Shown here in pieces: positions 40,683 through 52,499 of a stretch of DNA of 64,000 nt. Source of the stretch: Apoderus coryli (lineage: Eukaryota > Arthropoda > Insecta > Coleoptera > Attelabidae); NCBI GenBank assembly GCA_911728435.2, contig OU452198.1:43987902-44051901 (forward strand). The letters are read 5' to 3'. Positions within the stretch are counted from its first letter, which is position 1; each line of letters opens with the position of its first letter. The notes beneath the pieces were generated by a model. The model made no database searches. It had not been told where the DNA came from and was given only the letters and a program-made list of their open reading frames with translations. The translations under genes were made by a program, and so were the position numbers.

Positions 40683-41989
40683 ACAATCATCTAACTAAAA
40701 GTTTACTTCCCTTTCGGCATCCAAATTAAAACCCGCACATTCAGCCTTTTTCAAAATATTAGTCGTTGACATGTTTAGAGAGTTAACATAAACAAAAAGG
40801 AAACAGAAAGCAATCTTAGGTTATATGATATAATGATTGAAATATAACCAATAACACACTAAGTATAATATGAAGTGTGTTAAAATAAACAAGTTGCAGG
40901 TCATCGAATAGTACAATGCCCTTATATACTAAAATATTATAACATGATTTATATGAAAATGTGAATATTAACTAATTAAATAACAAATGCATCAGCGTTA
41001 ACACAATTTACCAAGATTGGGTTTTTAAATGCTTTAAAAAAGAGCACACTTGAATTTTTTCGCGTGATTTTTCGCGAAAAATTACATATTTCGGCCTCAT
41101 CAACGGGGTGCGGGAAAACAGACTTATGCTGGTTGAAAGCACATGCCAACACATTGTTCAGTTTAAATAATAATTCTATTTAAAAAATACCTTGCCCCGT
41201 GTAGATATTAAATTAGCAACAATTATGCCACTAACCTTTCTAAAACGTTATCAACAATAAATAAACTAACTCTACACACACATAAATCCATATAACACTT
41301 CGTCAGTAAAACTTTTGCGTCAAAACCGCAAAAGATTTGTAGCGTTTAATATTTTATACTGCTCGACTATAAATGGAAATTAATACTGAAGTTTAAGGTG
41401 AGATATCACACCAAACATACTGTAATAACGAAGGTTATTATTACACTTTATAACAGCTTATATAATAAAATAAAAAAATAACAATTTTATTGTTTAATAT
41501 AATATAATATGCCGATGTGTACTTAGTAGAAATGAATTTTTCATTTTGTTTTCTCGAATTATGTCGTGACTGCGGTCTTGTGATTTTTGTTTTTCTTTTA
41601 TACGTGCGATGCAATTAACATAATAATAAATTAGAAGAAGCTCTAATTAAATGTTTAATCTTTATAAAATTATTCGAATACGATATCAGTCCGTATGATT
41701 CAGCAAAAGCGGAAGTAACAATCAGCATTCCTACGTCTTGATAATAATAATATAAGATACGAGGGGGCATCGCTCATAAGATTCTGCCCAGGGAGTTCTT
41801 TTCCAATTTTTGGGAACAAATAATAATCGCTCGGGAACAGGTCTGGAGGGCACTTAGCACACCACAACCCTTGTGTACTGAAGTTTTGTCATGCAGTAGC
41901 AAGAGTTAAATTTAATCAATTTTGCTTTTCTTTTGTCTCTGATTGCTTCTTTTACCTTTTCTAAGATTGAATCGCAGTTTTCTGCCGTT
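40683..41989. other. No gene recognised
   Basis: AT-rich. It contains one weak hammerhead-like trace at about 41082-41104 (minus strand TTGATGA-GGCC-GAAATATGTA, lacking a proper stem II loop). Nothing else is identifiable. Confidence 0.35.
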
Positions 41990-43040
41990 ATTTATTTAGA
42001 TTACATCTACCCAGACAGAAACACATCCAATTACAGGGCAGGTACATTACAAAACGATAAAATTAACATAAATACACGTTTCAAAATTATAAATAATACA
42101 AATATTACAATCGCAAAAAATAGGCAAAATAAGAATGGTTTAACAACAAATATTTATCTAAAAAACACTTTTTTAATATAAGATATGGTATTAAAAAACA
42201 CATCAATATCGTTACTCACCGAGTCACAAACAGAACACATCTCAAACAATGGCGAAAAGAGCAACAAGTTAGTACGTGCGCTAGGCAAGTAAAAGCTAGA
42301 ACGATAATTACGTCTTCTCGTATGTGGAGCATGAAAAGGTATCATCGAAAGAAGGTCCGGAGAGTCAATGATGCCATTCACGATCTTGAATAGAAAGAGG
42401 AGTGAGGCATATTCTCTACGCTTATCAAGAGGTACAAAATTAAAACGACCCAGAAGTTCATCATGGGAATGGATACACTCCGTCACACTTAAACCACAAA
42501 TATTTCACAAATCTTCGCTGAATCCTCTCTAACCTATTCGAGTGCAACGCATAACCAGGACTCCACACAACAGACGCATATTCCAATTTCGATCTAACGA
42601 AGGAATTATACAGTAAAATAAGAGTTTTAGGTGACACAAAATGCTTTGAATTTCTAATGACAAAACCCAGACTCTTATAGGAAGACGAAACCACATCAAT
42701 CACATGCCCCACAAAACTAAGTTTGGCGTCAAAGAGCACCCCCAGATCCTTAACCTCATCGCATATTTTAAGCGGAACACAGTCAATGTTATACACAAAT
42801 TTTATTGTAGGAGCGTACATTTCACGCCATTAACAATGTCATTAATAAAACACATAAATAAGAGGGGACCCAACACAGAACCCTGCGGCATTCCAGATGT
42901 TGCACGGATAATACCGGACTGGAAACCACGGTAATCCACATACAATTTACGTTCATGGAGATAAGTAGACAGAAATTTTAAAAGATCCACAGATAAACCA
43001 AATTCCGAAAGCTTTTGCAGCAGAATTCCGTGGTCAAGCC
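41990..43040 (-). mobile_element. LINE fragment, related to the one at 23838
   Basis: Read leftward from 43040: DRLDHGILLQKLSEFGLSVD, SGMPQGSVLGPLLFMCFIND, a short deletion removing the FADD region, then LGVLFDAKLSFVGHVIDV, LEYASVVWSPGYALHSNRLE and a C-terminal frame to 42154. The 3' UTR carries CTACCCAGACAGAAACACAT, matching the 23838 family. The 5' side breaks off within SKAF|DRLDHG, where transposase sequence begins. Confidence 0.85.
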
Positions 43041-44512
43041 TGTCGTGCGTTTTTGCCATTTTATGGTCGTAATAATCGTCCAAGCGTGCTCGCTATTCGT
43101 CGAATTGTTGGAAATTTTGAGCGTACATTTTCTCTACATAATGTTCAAGTGCTAATAAGACAAAGAACCGCCCGAAGTAATGCAAATATTGCTGCCATTC
43201 AAGCAAGTGTTGCTGAAGACCGCAATTTGTCGATTCCAAGACGTTTTCAACAATTCGGACTGTCTCAAAGCACAACCTGGTGGATTTTGAGAAAGGATTT
43301 GGGTTTGCATCCATATAAAATTGTTCTCACTCAAGAACTGAAGCCATTGGACCACCGTAAACGTCGTGAATTTGCTGATTTTGCCTTGGAACAACTTGAA
43401 AACGATAACGATTTTTTTAAGAAAATCATCTTCTCCGATGAGGCACACTTTCATCTGAGTGGTGCGGTAAATAAACAAAACCGCCGATTCTGGTGCGAAG
43501 AAAATCCACAAATTATTCATGAAAAACCATTACATTCACCTAAATTGACAGTTTGGTGTGGTTTTTGGTCTGGTGGAATCATCGGTCCGTACTTCTTTCG
43601 AAATGATGCTGGTAACACCGTTACTGTAAATGGAGAGCGATATAGATCGATAATAACCAACTTTTTATGGCCGATTTTGGAAGAAGTTGATCTTGTAAAC
43701 ATTTGGTTCCAGCAAGACGGGGCTACGTGCCACACAGCAAATGCAACAATTGAATTATTGCGAGAAAAGTTTGGAGATTCGATTATTTAAAAAAATTGTG
43801 ATATTGAATGGCCTCCAAGAAGTTGTGATTTAACACCATTAGACTATTTCTTGTGGGGTTATTTGAATTCATTGGTCTTTCGAAATAAACCAGACTCTCT
43901 TCAAGCTTTACAAGTAATAATAATAATAATAAAAAAGAATAAAGTAAATAAAAAAAAAATAATAAAGTAAAATAAAGTTAACAAGATTCATGTAATTATG
44001 GCGAAGTTTAGCATTAAGCTATTCTTCCACTTAACCATAATATAACAGTACTAGAAAAAAAAATAAAAAAATATATAAAAACATTGAGCCCGTGATGTGT
44101 ACAAATTCACATTATATAGAAAAAGAAAAAACAACAGTCAATGATAGCTAAAACTAAATAAATGATAGCAGAGTATAATTACATCAAATTACATAATACA
44201 AAATTTGCGGCGAACCATTTTACATAAAAAAGAAAAATCAGCATACAGTAAACACAAAATAAACTAAAGTGACAAATAGCATTCCATCATTAGCTCTTTT
44301 CCAATTTTTTTACGAAAATATTGAACATGCCATTCATGACTTACGACGTGATTTAGTGGAAAAAGTGCTCGAAAATTGGATTCATCGAATTCGTTCCTGC
44401 AGGCCATTTGATTGTACTTCACATTCAATAAAAAACTTTTGAATTTCCTTAACAATAAGTGTGTTTTTTTTTAAAGAAATCATATCACTCTTATTGGAAA
44501 ACCCCTTATATT
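43041..44512 (+). mobile_element. 5'-truncated DD41D element, interrupted
   Basis: Transposase from RPSVLAIRRIVGNFERTF through FSDEAHFHLSGAVNKQNRRF, WFQQDGATCHTANATIELL, a TAA at 43788, then DIEWPPRSCDLTPLDYFLWG; 41 residues separate the last two catalytic Asp. At about 43917 an (AAT)n-headed insertion of about 400 bp interrupts it. The frame resumes at about 44312 with NIEHAIHDLRRDLVEKVLEN. The 3' terminus TTATTGGAAAACCCCTTA ends at 44512, matching the copy at 57044. The first DNA-binding domain and left inverted repeat are missing. Confidence 0.88.
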
Positions 44513-44869
44513 ATGCTCTAAATGTTCATATACTTATACAAATTAAATTTACATTTGAATAACAATATAAATACAAATTAACCGTAAATTTCATCGACTT
44601 AAGTGTTTTAAACACTTACTGTGGAATAAATTTAGTTGCTCTTGGATTATTGCCAAAGAAATAAAAATAAAACGCACAATAACAATTCTATCGTTCAACA
44701 ATTATCGTGGAACATCTCGGATGCTAAAATAATTATTATTTGGGAATATTTTTATACCAAATTTATTAAAGGCTTATTTTTTGAATTTATCTTGCTGTCA
44801 GATTGTTTTTGAAATTATCGCAATGATACACCACGTACTTATTATTCGCGCAATTAATCCGAAATCTAC

Positions 44870-45578
44870 GAGGCATGTTTTTTAAGTAAGTACAGTTTTC
44901 GAATTAAAAAAAAGACGTGCAAAGATATCACAATAATTTTATTTTTACATGAAAGCCTGTACCTTATTCTACTTTTTTCTACATAATTTCCGTGAATATT
45001 GAGGCACTTGTTACAAAGTGGCACCAGTTGTTGAATACCCTCCTCATAAAATTCTGCCGCCTGATTTGTTAACCACTGTATCACAAATGCAGAAACTCCA
45101 CTAGCAATACTCCTTTTCTGTCCCAAAAAACTGTGCACATGATTTTCCGGGCAGAAATTGTTTGCTTAAACTTCACTCTTTTGGGTGATGATGAATGGCG
45201 CCATTCCATGGATTGTTGTTTCGATTCTGGTGTGACGTAGGCCACCCATGTTTCGTCACCAGTAACAATTTGGTCTAAAAAATCTTCACCTTCATTGTGG
45301 TACCGCTCAAGGAAAGTCAATGCACTGCCTAAACGTTGGGTTTTGTGATAACGAAGTCAAAACATTTGTAATACAGTGGTTAACAAGTCAGGCGGCAGAA
45401 TTTTATGAGGAGGGTAATCAAAAACTGGTGCCATGTTATGACAAGTGCCTCAATATTCACGGAAATTATGTAGAAAAGTAGATTAAGATACAGGCTTTCA
45501 TGTACAAATAAAATTATTGCGATATCTTTGCACGTCTTTTTTTAATTCCAAAACAGTACTGACTTAAAAAACATGCCT
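44870..45578. mobile_element. Mariner with mirrored 3' ends
   Basis: 44870-45089 and 45363-45578 are inverted copies; both end GAGGCATGTTTTTTAAGT (or complement) and both encode the transposase C-terminus FVIQWLTNQAAEFYEEG to KCLNIHGNYVEK. The centre (45090-45362, minus) holds LERYHNEGEDFLDQIVTGDE, TWVAYVTPES and SARKIMCTVFWDRKGVLLVE. The natural 5' end is absent and replaced by a second 3' end. Confidence 0.85.
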
Positions 45579-46580
45579 CTATTAACTATTTACACCCGAC
45601 ACACGCGCAGATGCTTAATTAAACACAAACTTAATATCCCCAAGTTTATTTTATTTTTGCTAAAATAAGTTGGTTATTGAAAGAATTGCAAATTATTTGT
45701 ATTTCATTCAATTCAATTCATTCAAAATCTGTCAACAATCAGGACAAGATGAGAAATTGCCGGATGCCACACTTTATATGAAAATTTTCACCATCGTCAT
45801 TATTTGCGTAATACCGAAATCAATCGATCAATCCGAAATCTATTTACACACCCAACACAAGTGCAAATGCCTAATTAACCACAATTTCAGATACAATGAT
45901 GGCACTCAAGATCCACAACTTAGTCTATTGGCCGTTTGTTAACTATAATACAACGTGCTGGGTCTTTTTCGCTTTAACCTTGAACCAAAACGAGTTCCAG
46001 GCCGTGTAGATCTCCTCCATAGCCAAACAAGTGTAAAATATGCCATGTGTTTTTACATACAGTTAAATATTCAAGTCAGGTCGTTGGTTATTTTTGCTTT
46101 GAAAAAATCTAGCCTTGGGACCCTAATCCTCTTCCGGTCTGAAGCTGTAGTGTTGTTTAGGTCACAACAAACATTATAAAATTGACTATAACGTTCATAT
46201 TTAATGTTTCTTTCTAAATTTAGACACGAATTTCAACGGAACACCCGGTACCGTCGAAACAATTAACTTGTGTCACTATTTTGTTGAACAATTAATATTG
46301 ACCCTGTGCTACAGGTACTGCTAATTTTATGAATAAATATTTAGGTAAAATTAATTTGTAGCCGTCGCTATATACACGGCGTTTCCCAATCAATGGTAGG
46401 TTAGACGTTTGTGAGAAATGACATATAATATATATTTTCTGTACTTTGCTATTTAATTATTTTGCACTGTTAAACTCAAAAATGTATTTCTTTATTTGTT
46501 AAGGACAAAAAAGTAATACTTTAAATAATTTTATGATTTATTTGGATTTCAATTCAAGATTTCTTTGAAAGTTAAACTAT
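45579..46580. other. No gene recognised
   Basis: Mixed AT-rich sequence. The open frames at about 45670-46180 show no recognisable domain and poor codon character. Confidence 0.35.
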
Positions 46581-46593
46581 AAGCTCCTAGAGG

Positions 46594-47367
46594 AATCGTT
46601 GTGCTCAAGAATGCCTGCAGAGAGGCATCCCGGAACGGCAGATCAATATTATGTCAGACAGTCAAGCTGCGTTAAAAGCACTGAGGTCTTACACCTTCAC
46701 GTCAAAGCTAGCATGGGAATGCAAAGAGACCCTAAAGCAACTGGCAGCTCAGGGGAAAAAGATTACTCTGACATGGGTGCCAGGACATGAAGGCATAGAG
46801 GGGAACGAAGCGGCGGACCAACTTGCAAAAGAGGGTGCAAACGCTCCGTTCTGCGGCCCGGAACCCATCTTTGGCCTTCCAAAAAGCCATATTTAGGAAG
46901 AACTTCGGAGATGGGAAAAGGAACAACTTAAGTCCTACTGGAGAAACACTCCAGGCCTAAGACAATCAAAAAGGTTTATCAAACCTTCAGAGGCCAACGC
47001 AGGGTAGCTTATCCAACTGGAGAGAAGCGACCTAAGGCGAATTACAGGCCTTTTTACGGGACACCACCCAGTGAAGTACCATCTCAAAAAGATGGGCCTA
47101 ACCGAGGACGACACTTGTCGGTTTTGGGAAGACGCAACAGAGACAACAGAACACGTGCTCTGTGAATGCATGGCACTTTTCTGCAAAAGGCTAAAACACC
47201 TTGGAGGGGTGACCCTAACACCCGACGAGGCAAGGAATTTAGCCCCCAGAGAAATCATCACCTTTATGAAAAGTGTGGGACAGCTGGGCAATTCATAGAT
47301 TAGAGTCATTCACAGGTCGAAGTGAGGGGAGGCCAAACCGCCTAAACGACTCCGAAAAACAATCTAC
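46594..47367 (+). mobile_element. LINE RNase H domain fragment with 13-bp target duplication
   Basis: Flanked by AAGCTCCTAGAGG at 46581-46593 and 47368-47380. It encodes the end of an RNase H domain: SDSQAALKALRSYTFTSKLA, LTWVPGHEGIEGNEAADQLA with the conserved Ser-Asp-Ser, HEGIxGNExAD block, then a C-terminal domain LTEDDTCRFWEDATETTEHV LCEC-type (Cys/His motif). Stops at 46896 and frame changes near 46990-47070 disable it. GC-richer than its flanks. The type occurs in Jockey/I/R1-lineage LINEs carrying RNase H. Confidence 0.85.
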
Positions 47368-47647
47368 AAGCTCCTAGAGGTTATCTACGGGGTAACTCAA
47401 AAATGTTTCTATTTATTTTCAATATTTTTAGGTACGGTAGAACGTAATAGAAACATTTTCAGATTTTTTTAGTTTTTTAGATTGGTTATGAAATTATTGC
47501 ACAGGGTAACTCAAAAATGTTTTTGTATTTTTAGGTAGAATGGGCTCATAAAATTTTTAAACAAGGTGTATGTGTCCCATTTAAAATTTCACCAGTTAGG
47601 TAGTTGGAACCTACATTATTAAAACTAATTATTTGTTATCAGGTTTC

Positions 47648-47716
47648 TGTGGCGTCATTGGTAGAGCGTTCGCTTCGCATGCGAAAGGTTAGGGGTTCGA
47701 ATCCCAGCTCTGGCAA
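47648..47716 (+). ncRNA. tRNA-like sequence, Ala-like (pseudogene or SINE head)
   Basis: A box-like TGGCGTCATTGG at 47650-47661 and perfect B box GGTTCGAATCC at 47694-47704. The anticodon arm TTCGC-TTCGCAT-GCGAA is perfect and would give CGC (Ala). The acceptor stem does not pair and the T stem has only three good pairs, so it is not a normal tRNA. A T run follows immediately. Confidence 0.5.
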
Positions 47717-48058
47717 TACTTTTTTTAATTTATTTTTTGATTTTTTTTTTATTTTTCTCTTCCAAATTTTTTTTTTTTAATTTTTTTTTTTAATTTTTTC
47801 TCCTAAATTTTTTTTTAATTTTTTAATTTTACTTTTTTTTTTCTAATTTTTTTTTTATTTTTTAATTTTACTTTTTTTTTCTAATTTTTCTTTTAGATTT
47901 TTTTTTAATTTTTTAATTTTACTTTTTTTTTCTAATTTTTCTTTTAGATTTTTTTTTAATTTTTTTTTTTAATTTCACTTTTTTTTTCTAATTTTTTTTT
48001 TTAATTTTTTTTTTTAATTTTACTTTTTTTTTGCTATTTTTTTTTTAATTTTTTTTAC
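47717..48058. repeat. T-rich low-complexity tract
   Basis: About 340 bp made almost only of T runs broken by AA, C or A, with imperfect repetition of TTTTTTTTCTAATTTTT and TTTAATTTTAC phrases. It directly follows the tRNA-like sequence. Confidence 0.9.
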
Positions 48059-48239
48059 AACCCTCAATGACTTTTGTCATAGATAAGACTACCACAAGAC
48101 GACTGGGAAATCCCAAAGGGATTTCTTGTATAATATATATTTTCTGAATTTGCTATTTAATTATTTTGTACTTGTAAACCTTCTTCTCTTTCATTGCTGG
48201 CAAAACAGGATACAACTGGGTACATTTTCTACAAGTTCT

Positions 48240-49060
48240 GGCAATAATTGGACCACATAATATTTAGGGCGTTGCATTTAAAATAAGGAAATTGCTATAG
48301 ACTTCCGGGACAAGCGGAAGTGGCACAAATGCCAAATTTTTTTAGAAGCATACATTAGATTCGTTTTCCATCGACCGTGCAATATCGTGGTAAATATCGA
48401 ACAATAATTAAATTAACTTTGCTGCGACATATTATTGTGTATTTAGAAAATTAGTATGTTTTAGATAGAGATCGGGCAATTTCAATAAAAAAATAACCAT
48501 AAATTAATAAAATAACACACAAACACGTGTTAATTACAAATTACGCATACTACACTGATAAAAGAACACAGTAGAATTTTGATAATGGTGAAGATGAAGG
48601 TCAACAAAAGTGCTTAGTAAGAATGGATCATGGAGAATTTCAAAGACGTCAATGCCAAAATATTGCTATGAAGACTTGGGTGAAGAAAAAAAAGAGTTGG
48701 ATACAACATTATTTGTTGACCGAAGAACAGGAAGCAGCTACACTGAAAAAAATCGGTTTAAAGTATTATGGTCTCGCTATCGCTAGGTCCTTGTTATATT
48801 TTTGAGCTTGGGGTCTAATTTGTAGAAAATTATTCAATGATTGAGGTAATTATGGAATTTTTATCACATGAATTAATGTAAGTACGATTTAAACATGTTT
48901 AATATCATCATAATATGGGTATTTAGGTAGGTACCATAATATAGTCTATATTTCAGTCATAAAATATAAAATCTTATGATTTTGTTGAATCCCACAGTTA
49001 ATTATGTTCAAAATAGTCTAATTATTAATCACATAAGAAAAAGTTACAAAAAAACTTGTC
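48240..49060. repeat. Diverged relative of the 15397-18602 element
   Basis: Contains a GTTGCATTTAAAATAAGGAA stretch resembling the arm of that element, and near 49005-49035 TTATGTTCAAAATAGTCTAA matching its internal repeat. Ends and coding parts not resolved. The 60-codon frame at 48623 has no recognised domain. Confidence 0.4.
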
Positions 49061-49449
49061 ATTTCGAGTTACAGATTACGTTGTTAAGAAAAAACGATTT
49101 AATGCAGATTACAATAAATATTGCTTAATCCATCAGTGTCTGACTTCGAGTTTATGGAGTTTTTGTTTTTGTTTATATGGTACATTTCCAGAAATAAACG
49201 ATTTTTATAATTTGTTTCTTTTTTAAAAGTTTGAAAAATTTTAATATATTCTAATAAACTACCACATATTGAACTACAATGTAAATTAAATAATTATCAT
49301 CAAATAAAAGAGAAATAACTCTAATCTTGGAAGTATGTGTACGTGTAACATTTGCTAGTCAATTTGTTGTGAATTGTTTTGTATTCTTCCCTTTTTATGT
49401 ACTCTATGTAATTTTTATTTATAGAACAATATATTCATATTTTTGTAGT

Positions 49450-49493
49450 GGCTCCTGAAGAAGTCGGTAAGCACTGACGAAATATATTGAGCT
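49450..49493 (+). ncRNA. Hammerhead ribozyme-like module, complete
   Basis: GGCTC (stem I), CTGAAGA, extra A, stem II GTCGGT-AAGC-ACTGAC (one G-T pair), GAAA, T-AT-A, TT, GAGCT (stem I partner, 4 Watson-Crick pairs plus G-U). The triplet at the expected cleavage point is ATT. All three stems can form. Confidence 0.58.
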
Positions 49494-49548
49494 TTTTCAA
49501 TAAATTGAGTTTTATTTCGCAACAAACCGCATACCCGATATTCTGGTA

Positions 49549-51464
49549 TACAGGGTGATTCATTATGGTTGCAACAAACGAAAACTGGAGATTGCTGAAA
49601 GTGATTTAAGCATTTTTTGCCATTGAACCCATGTCCGCCAATGCTTCGTTATCGAGATACAGGGTGTCCAAATTTAGTAATCAAATTAGCTTTCTTGTTC
49701 ATGTCTCAAAAACTAGCTAACCGATTTCGACAAAATTTTACATGCATTTGGGACCGATAACCTAAAATAATCTGCATTATTTTGGCGTTCAACTGTTCAT
49801 TGGCGTAGATATAGGGGGCATTTGGCTAAATTTTACACATAAATTAATTAAAGACAGCTTTGACAAGCTTCATTATTTTAAATTACTACTTTTTAAAAAA
49901 GAGCAACTTATAAGCTACAAAAAAGTTAATTACGTCCATGTTGTGATTTCTACCATTTTTATCGAAACCGATAAATTGCAAGTTAATGGTAGATTTAAAT
50001 CAAAATAACGCTTACCAGAAAACCAAATGAAAAATCAAAGTTGCCATGGAAAACGAATGCCGCAACAATAAAAAAAAAACGTTGACAGCAACAAATTTAA
50101 ATTAGTTAAAATTGTTTTATTATTTCGTAGTTCTTTTTAATATTGCGAATGTTTTTTTCTAAATTAAAATGAGTTTTTCAATTGAAGAATATGTTTGTGT
50201 AATGCAAATGCAAGAGCAGCGGCCAGAGAATACCAAATTAGGTATCCTAATAGACGTCATCCATATCACAAAACATGGACAGCTACATTTCCCAGGCTTA
50301 GAACGATAGGGAGCATTTTACCCAGAGTTAACAAACGACCGCATCGCATTCAAACTGAAGAAAACATAGTGGATTTAGTTTTAGACGATCTGAAAATAAG
50401 CACTAGAAGAATACCAACTCAATTGGCATTACCTCGATCAACTGTTTGGAGACTATTAAATCGAGAAATGCTCTATCTCGATCATCATCAAGATGTCCAG
50501 GCCCTACATCCTGGAGACCGTGAAAGGCGCATACTATTTTGTAATTGGGTTCTTGGTAAGCATCAAGAAGATGAAAGATTTTTAGAGAAAGTGCTCTAGT
50601 CACATGAAGCAACTTTTACTAGAGATGGCATAAATACAAACCATAATGAACATGTATAGTCTTTAAACAACCCTAGTGCTATTAGGCCGCGATATTTTCA
50701 AGAACGTTTTAGTATCAATGTTTGGGGTGGCATGTTTAACAATAAATTATTGCCGTTGTTCGTAATTAATGGGCATTTAAACTCAAATCAATACAGTATT
50801 TTCCTACACAACCACCTACCCGAATTTATTGAGGATGTACCTCTGAATATTGTTCAAAACATGTGGTATCATTATTAGTTTTTTTTAATGTTAAATTTTT
50901 AATTGTACTGATATGCCTTAAAATTTGTTGTTAAGTAATTTGTTATTATTAAATCGTTTTCAACGGCAACTTTGATTTTTCATTTTGATTTCTGGTAAAC
51001 GTTATTTTGATTTAAATCTACCATTAACTTGCAATTTATAGGTTTCCATAAAACTGGTAGAAACCACAACATCGACGTAATTAACTTTTTTGTAGCTTAT
51101 AAGTTGCTCTTTTTAAAAAGGTAACAATTTAAAATAATGAAGCTTGTCAAAGCTGTGTTTAACTAATTTATGTCTATAAAATATCCAAATGCCCCCTTAT
51201 CTACGCCAGTGAACAGTTAATGAAAGCCAAAATAATTCAGAATATTTTAGGTTATCTGTCCTCAAATGCATGTAAAATTTTTTCAAAATCGGTTAGCTAG
51301 TTTTTGAGAAATGAACAAAAAAGTTAATTTGACCACTAAATTTGGACACCCTGTATCTCGATAACGAAGCATTTGCGGACATGGGTTCAATGGCAAAAAA
51401 TGCTTGAATTGTTTTCAGGAATCTCCAGTTTTCGTTTGGTGCAACCATAATGAATCACCCTATA
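49549..51464 (+). mobile_element. Dead DD41D element with ~500-bp inverted repeats
   Basis: Ends TACAGGGTGATTCATTATGG and (inverted) TATAGGGTGATTCATTATGG; TA flanks at 49547-49548 and 51465-51466. Arms about 49549-50060 and 50950-51464. The transposase starts at 50168 (MSFSIEEYV), shifts frame, and reads REYQIRYPNRRHPYHKTW, STRRIPTQLALPRSTVWRLL and FCNWVLGKHQEDERFLEKVL; then TAG replaces the Trp and His replaces the first catalytic Asp (SHEATF). It ends at NIVQNMWYHY, so the second and third catalytic Asp are deleted. Confidence 0.9.
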
Positions 51465-51589
51465 TATAGATATATAAACTTTTTACCTGAGGTCATTTTT
51501 ATCCAGGATCCAGGGGTCATGAAATGAAGGACTGATAAAAAATTTTCAAAATTTCGGTTGTGTCGATCTCCTGATTTTTTTTAAAAATC

Positions 51590-51935
51590 TACTAAAAGTC
51601 TTGTTTCACCAAGGCAATGTTAGAAATCGATGAAAACTATTGCAAAATTGAATGAATTGGGCTTTAAATTGCTTACCAACCCACCGTATTTTCCAGATTT
51701 AGCCACCAGCGATTTTTACTGTTTTCAGATCTCAAGAAAATGTTTGCTGGAAAGAAATTTAAGTCAAATGATGAAGTAATCGCTATTTTGACGAGAAAGA
51801 GAATTCGTTCTATAAAAGTGGTATCGAAAATCGCTATACTCGTTGTATTTCCCTCGAAGGCAACTATGTTGTGTCGATCTACAAAAATTCGCGAGACTGT
51901 AAAATATTTTCGTACATCACTTACCAATTAGGTAC
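51590..51935 (+). mobile_element. Mariner transposase C-terminal fragment
   Basis: Reads PPYFPDLATSDFYCFQI (third catalytic block), then AGKKFKSNDEVIA and FYKSGIENRYTRCISLEGNY in shifting frames, the standard C-terminal order of mariner transposases. No ends seen. Confidence 0.75.
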
Positions 51936-52499
51936 GTACATCTGGTTGATCAAAAGTAAGTAGGTAAATCACATCTAGTCTAAGCCTTAAAATGTTTCGT
52001 AAAACTATCACTTAAAATATAATAAGTCGCAAGCTACACATAGTACTACTTAGTACCTACTGATTATATGAAAAATCACTACATAAAACAATCAGTCATA
52101 ACGTAATAATTGAACTGTTGTAGAAATCCGTCATTTAATATTTATTTTCAATCGCTAAAATAATACACTTTTCAAGTACCAATTCATTCCCAATAAGCTG
52201 ATAACACAATAGACATAGTTAATAATAAATAAATCCTTAAGTATTATAAGACACTTGTGTAGATGTTCTCTTTTGCTTGATAGAAATTATTTATAACAAA
52301 ATAAATAATAAAATACTTAATATAGGTAGGTACGACTAACCCAAGTAGGTATGTGGAAAATCTCATAAAGCATTACTTATAAGTAGGAATGTTTATCTAT
52401 AAATAGCTGATAACAGCGAAAATACTTTCTATACGTTATAGCAATATCAGTTCGAATTCTAGAAGAATTATTTAACAACTATACAGGGTGTCAACAATA
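51936..52499. other. No gene recognised
   Basis: AT-rich with a lone TACAGGGTGTCAACAA end near 52483. No coding features. Confidence 0.4.

Noticed and set aside
41082..41104. Another hammerhead module
   Set aside because: First box mutated (TTGATGA) and no loop in stem II.
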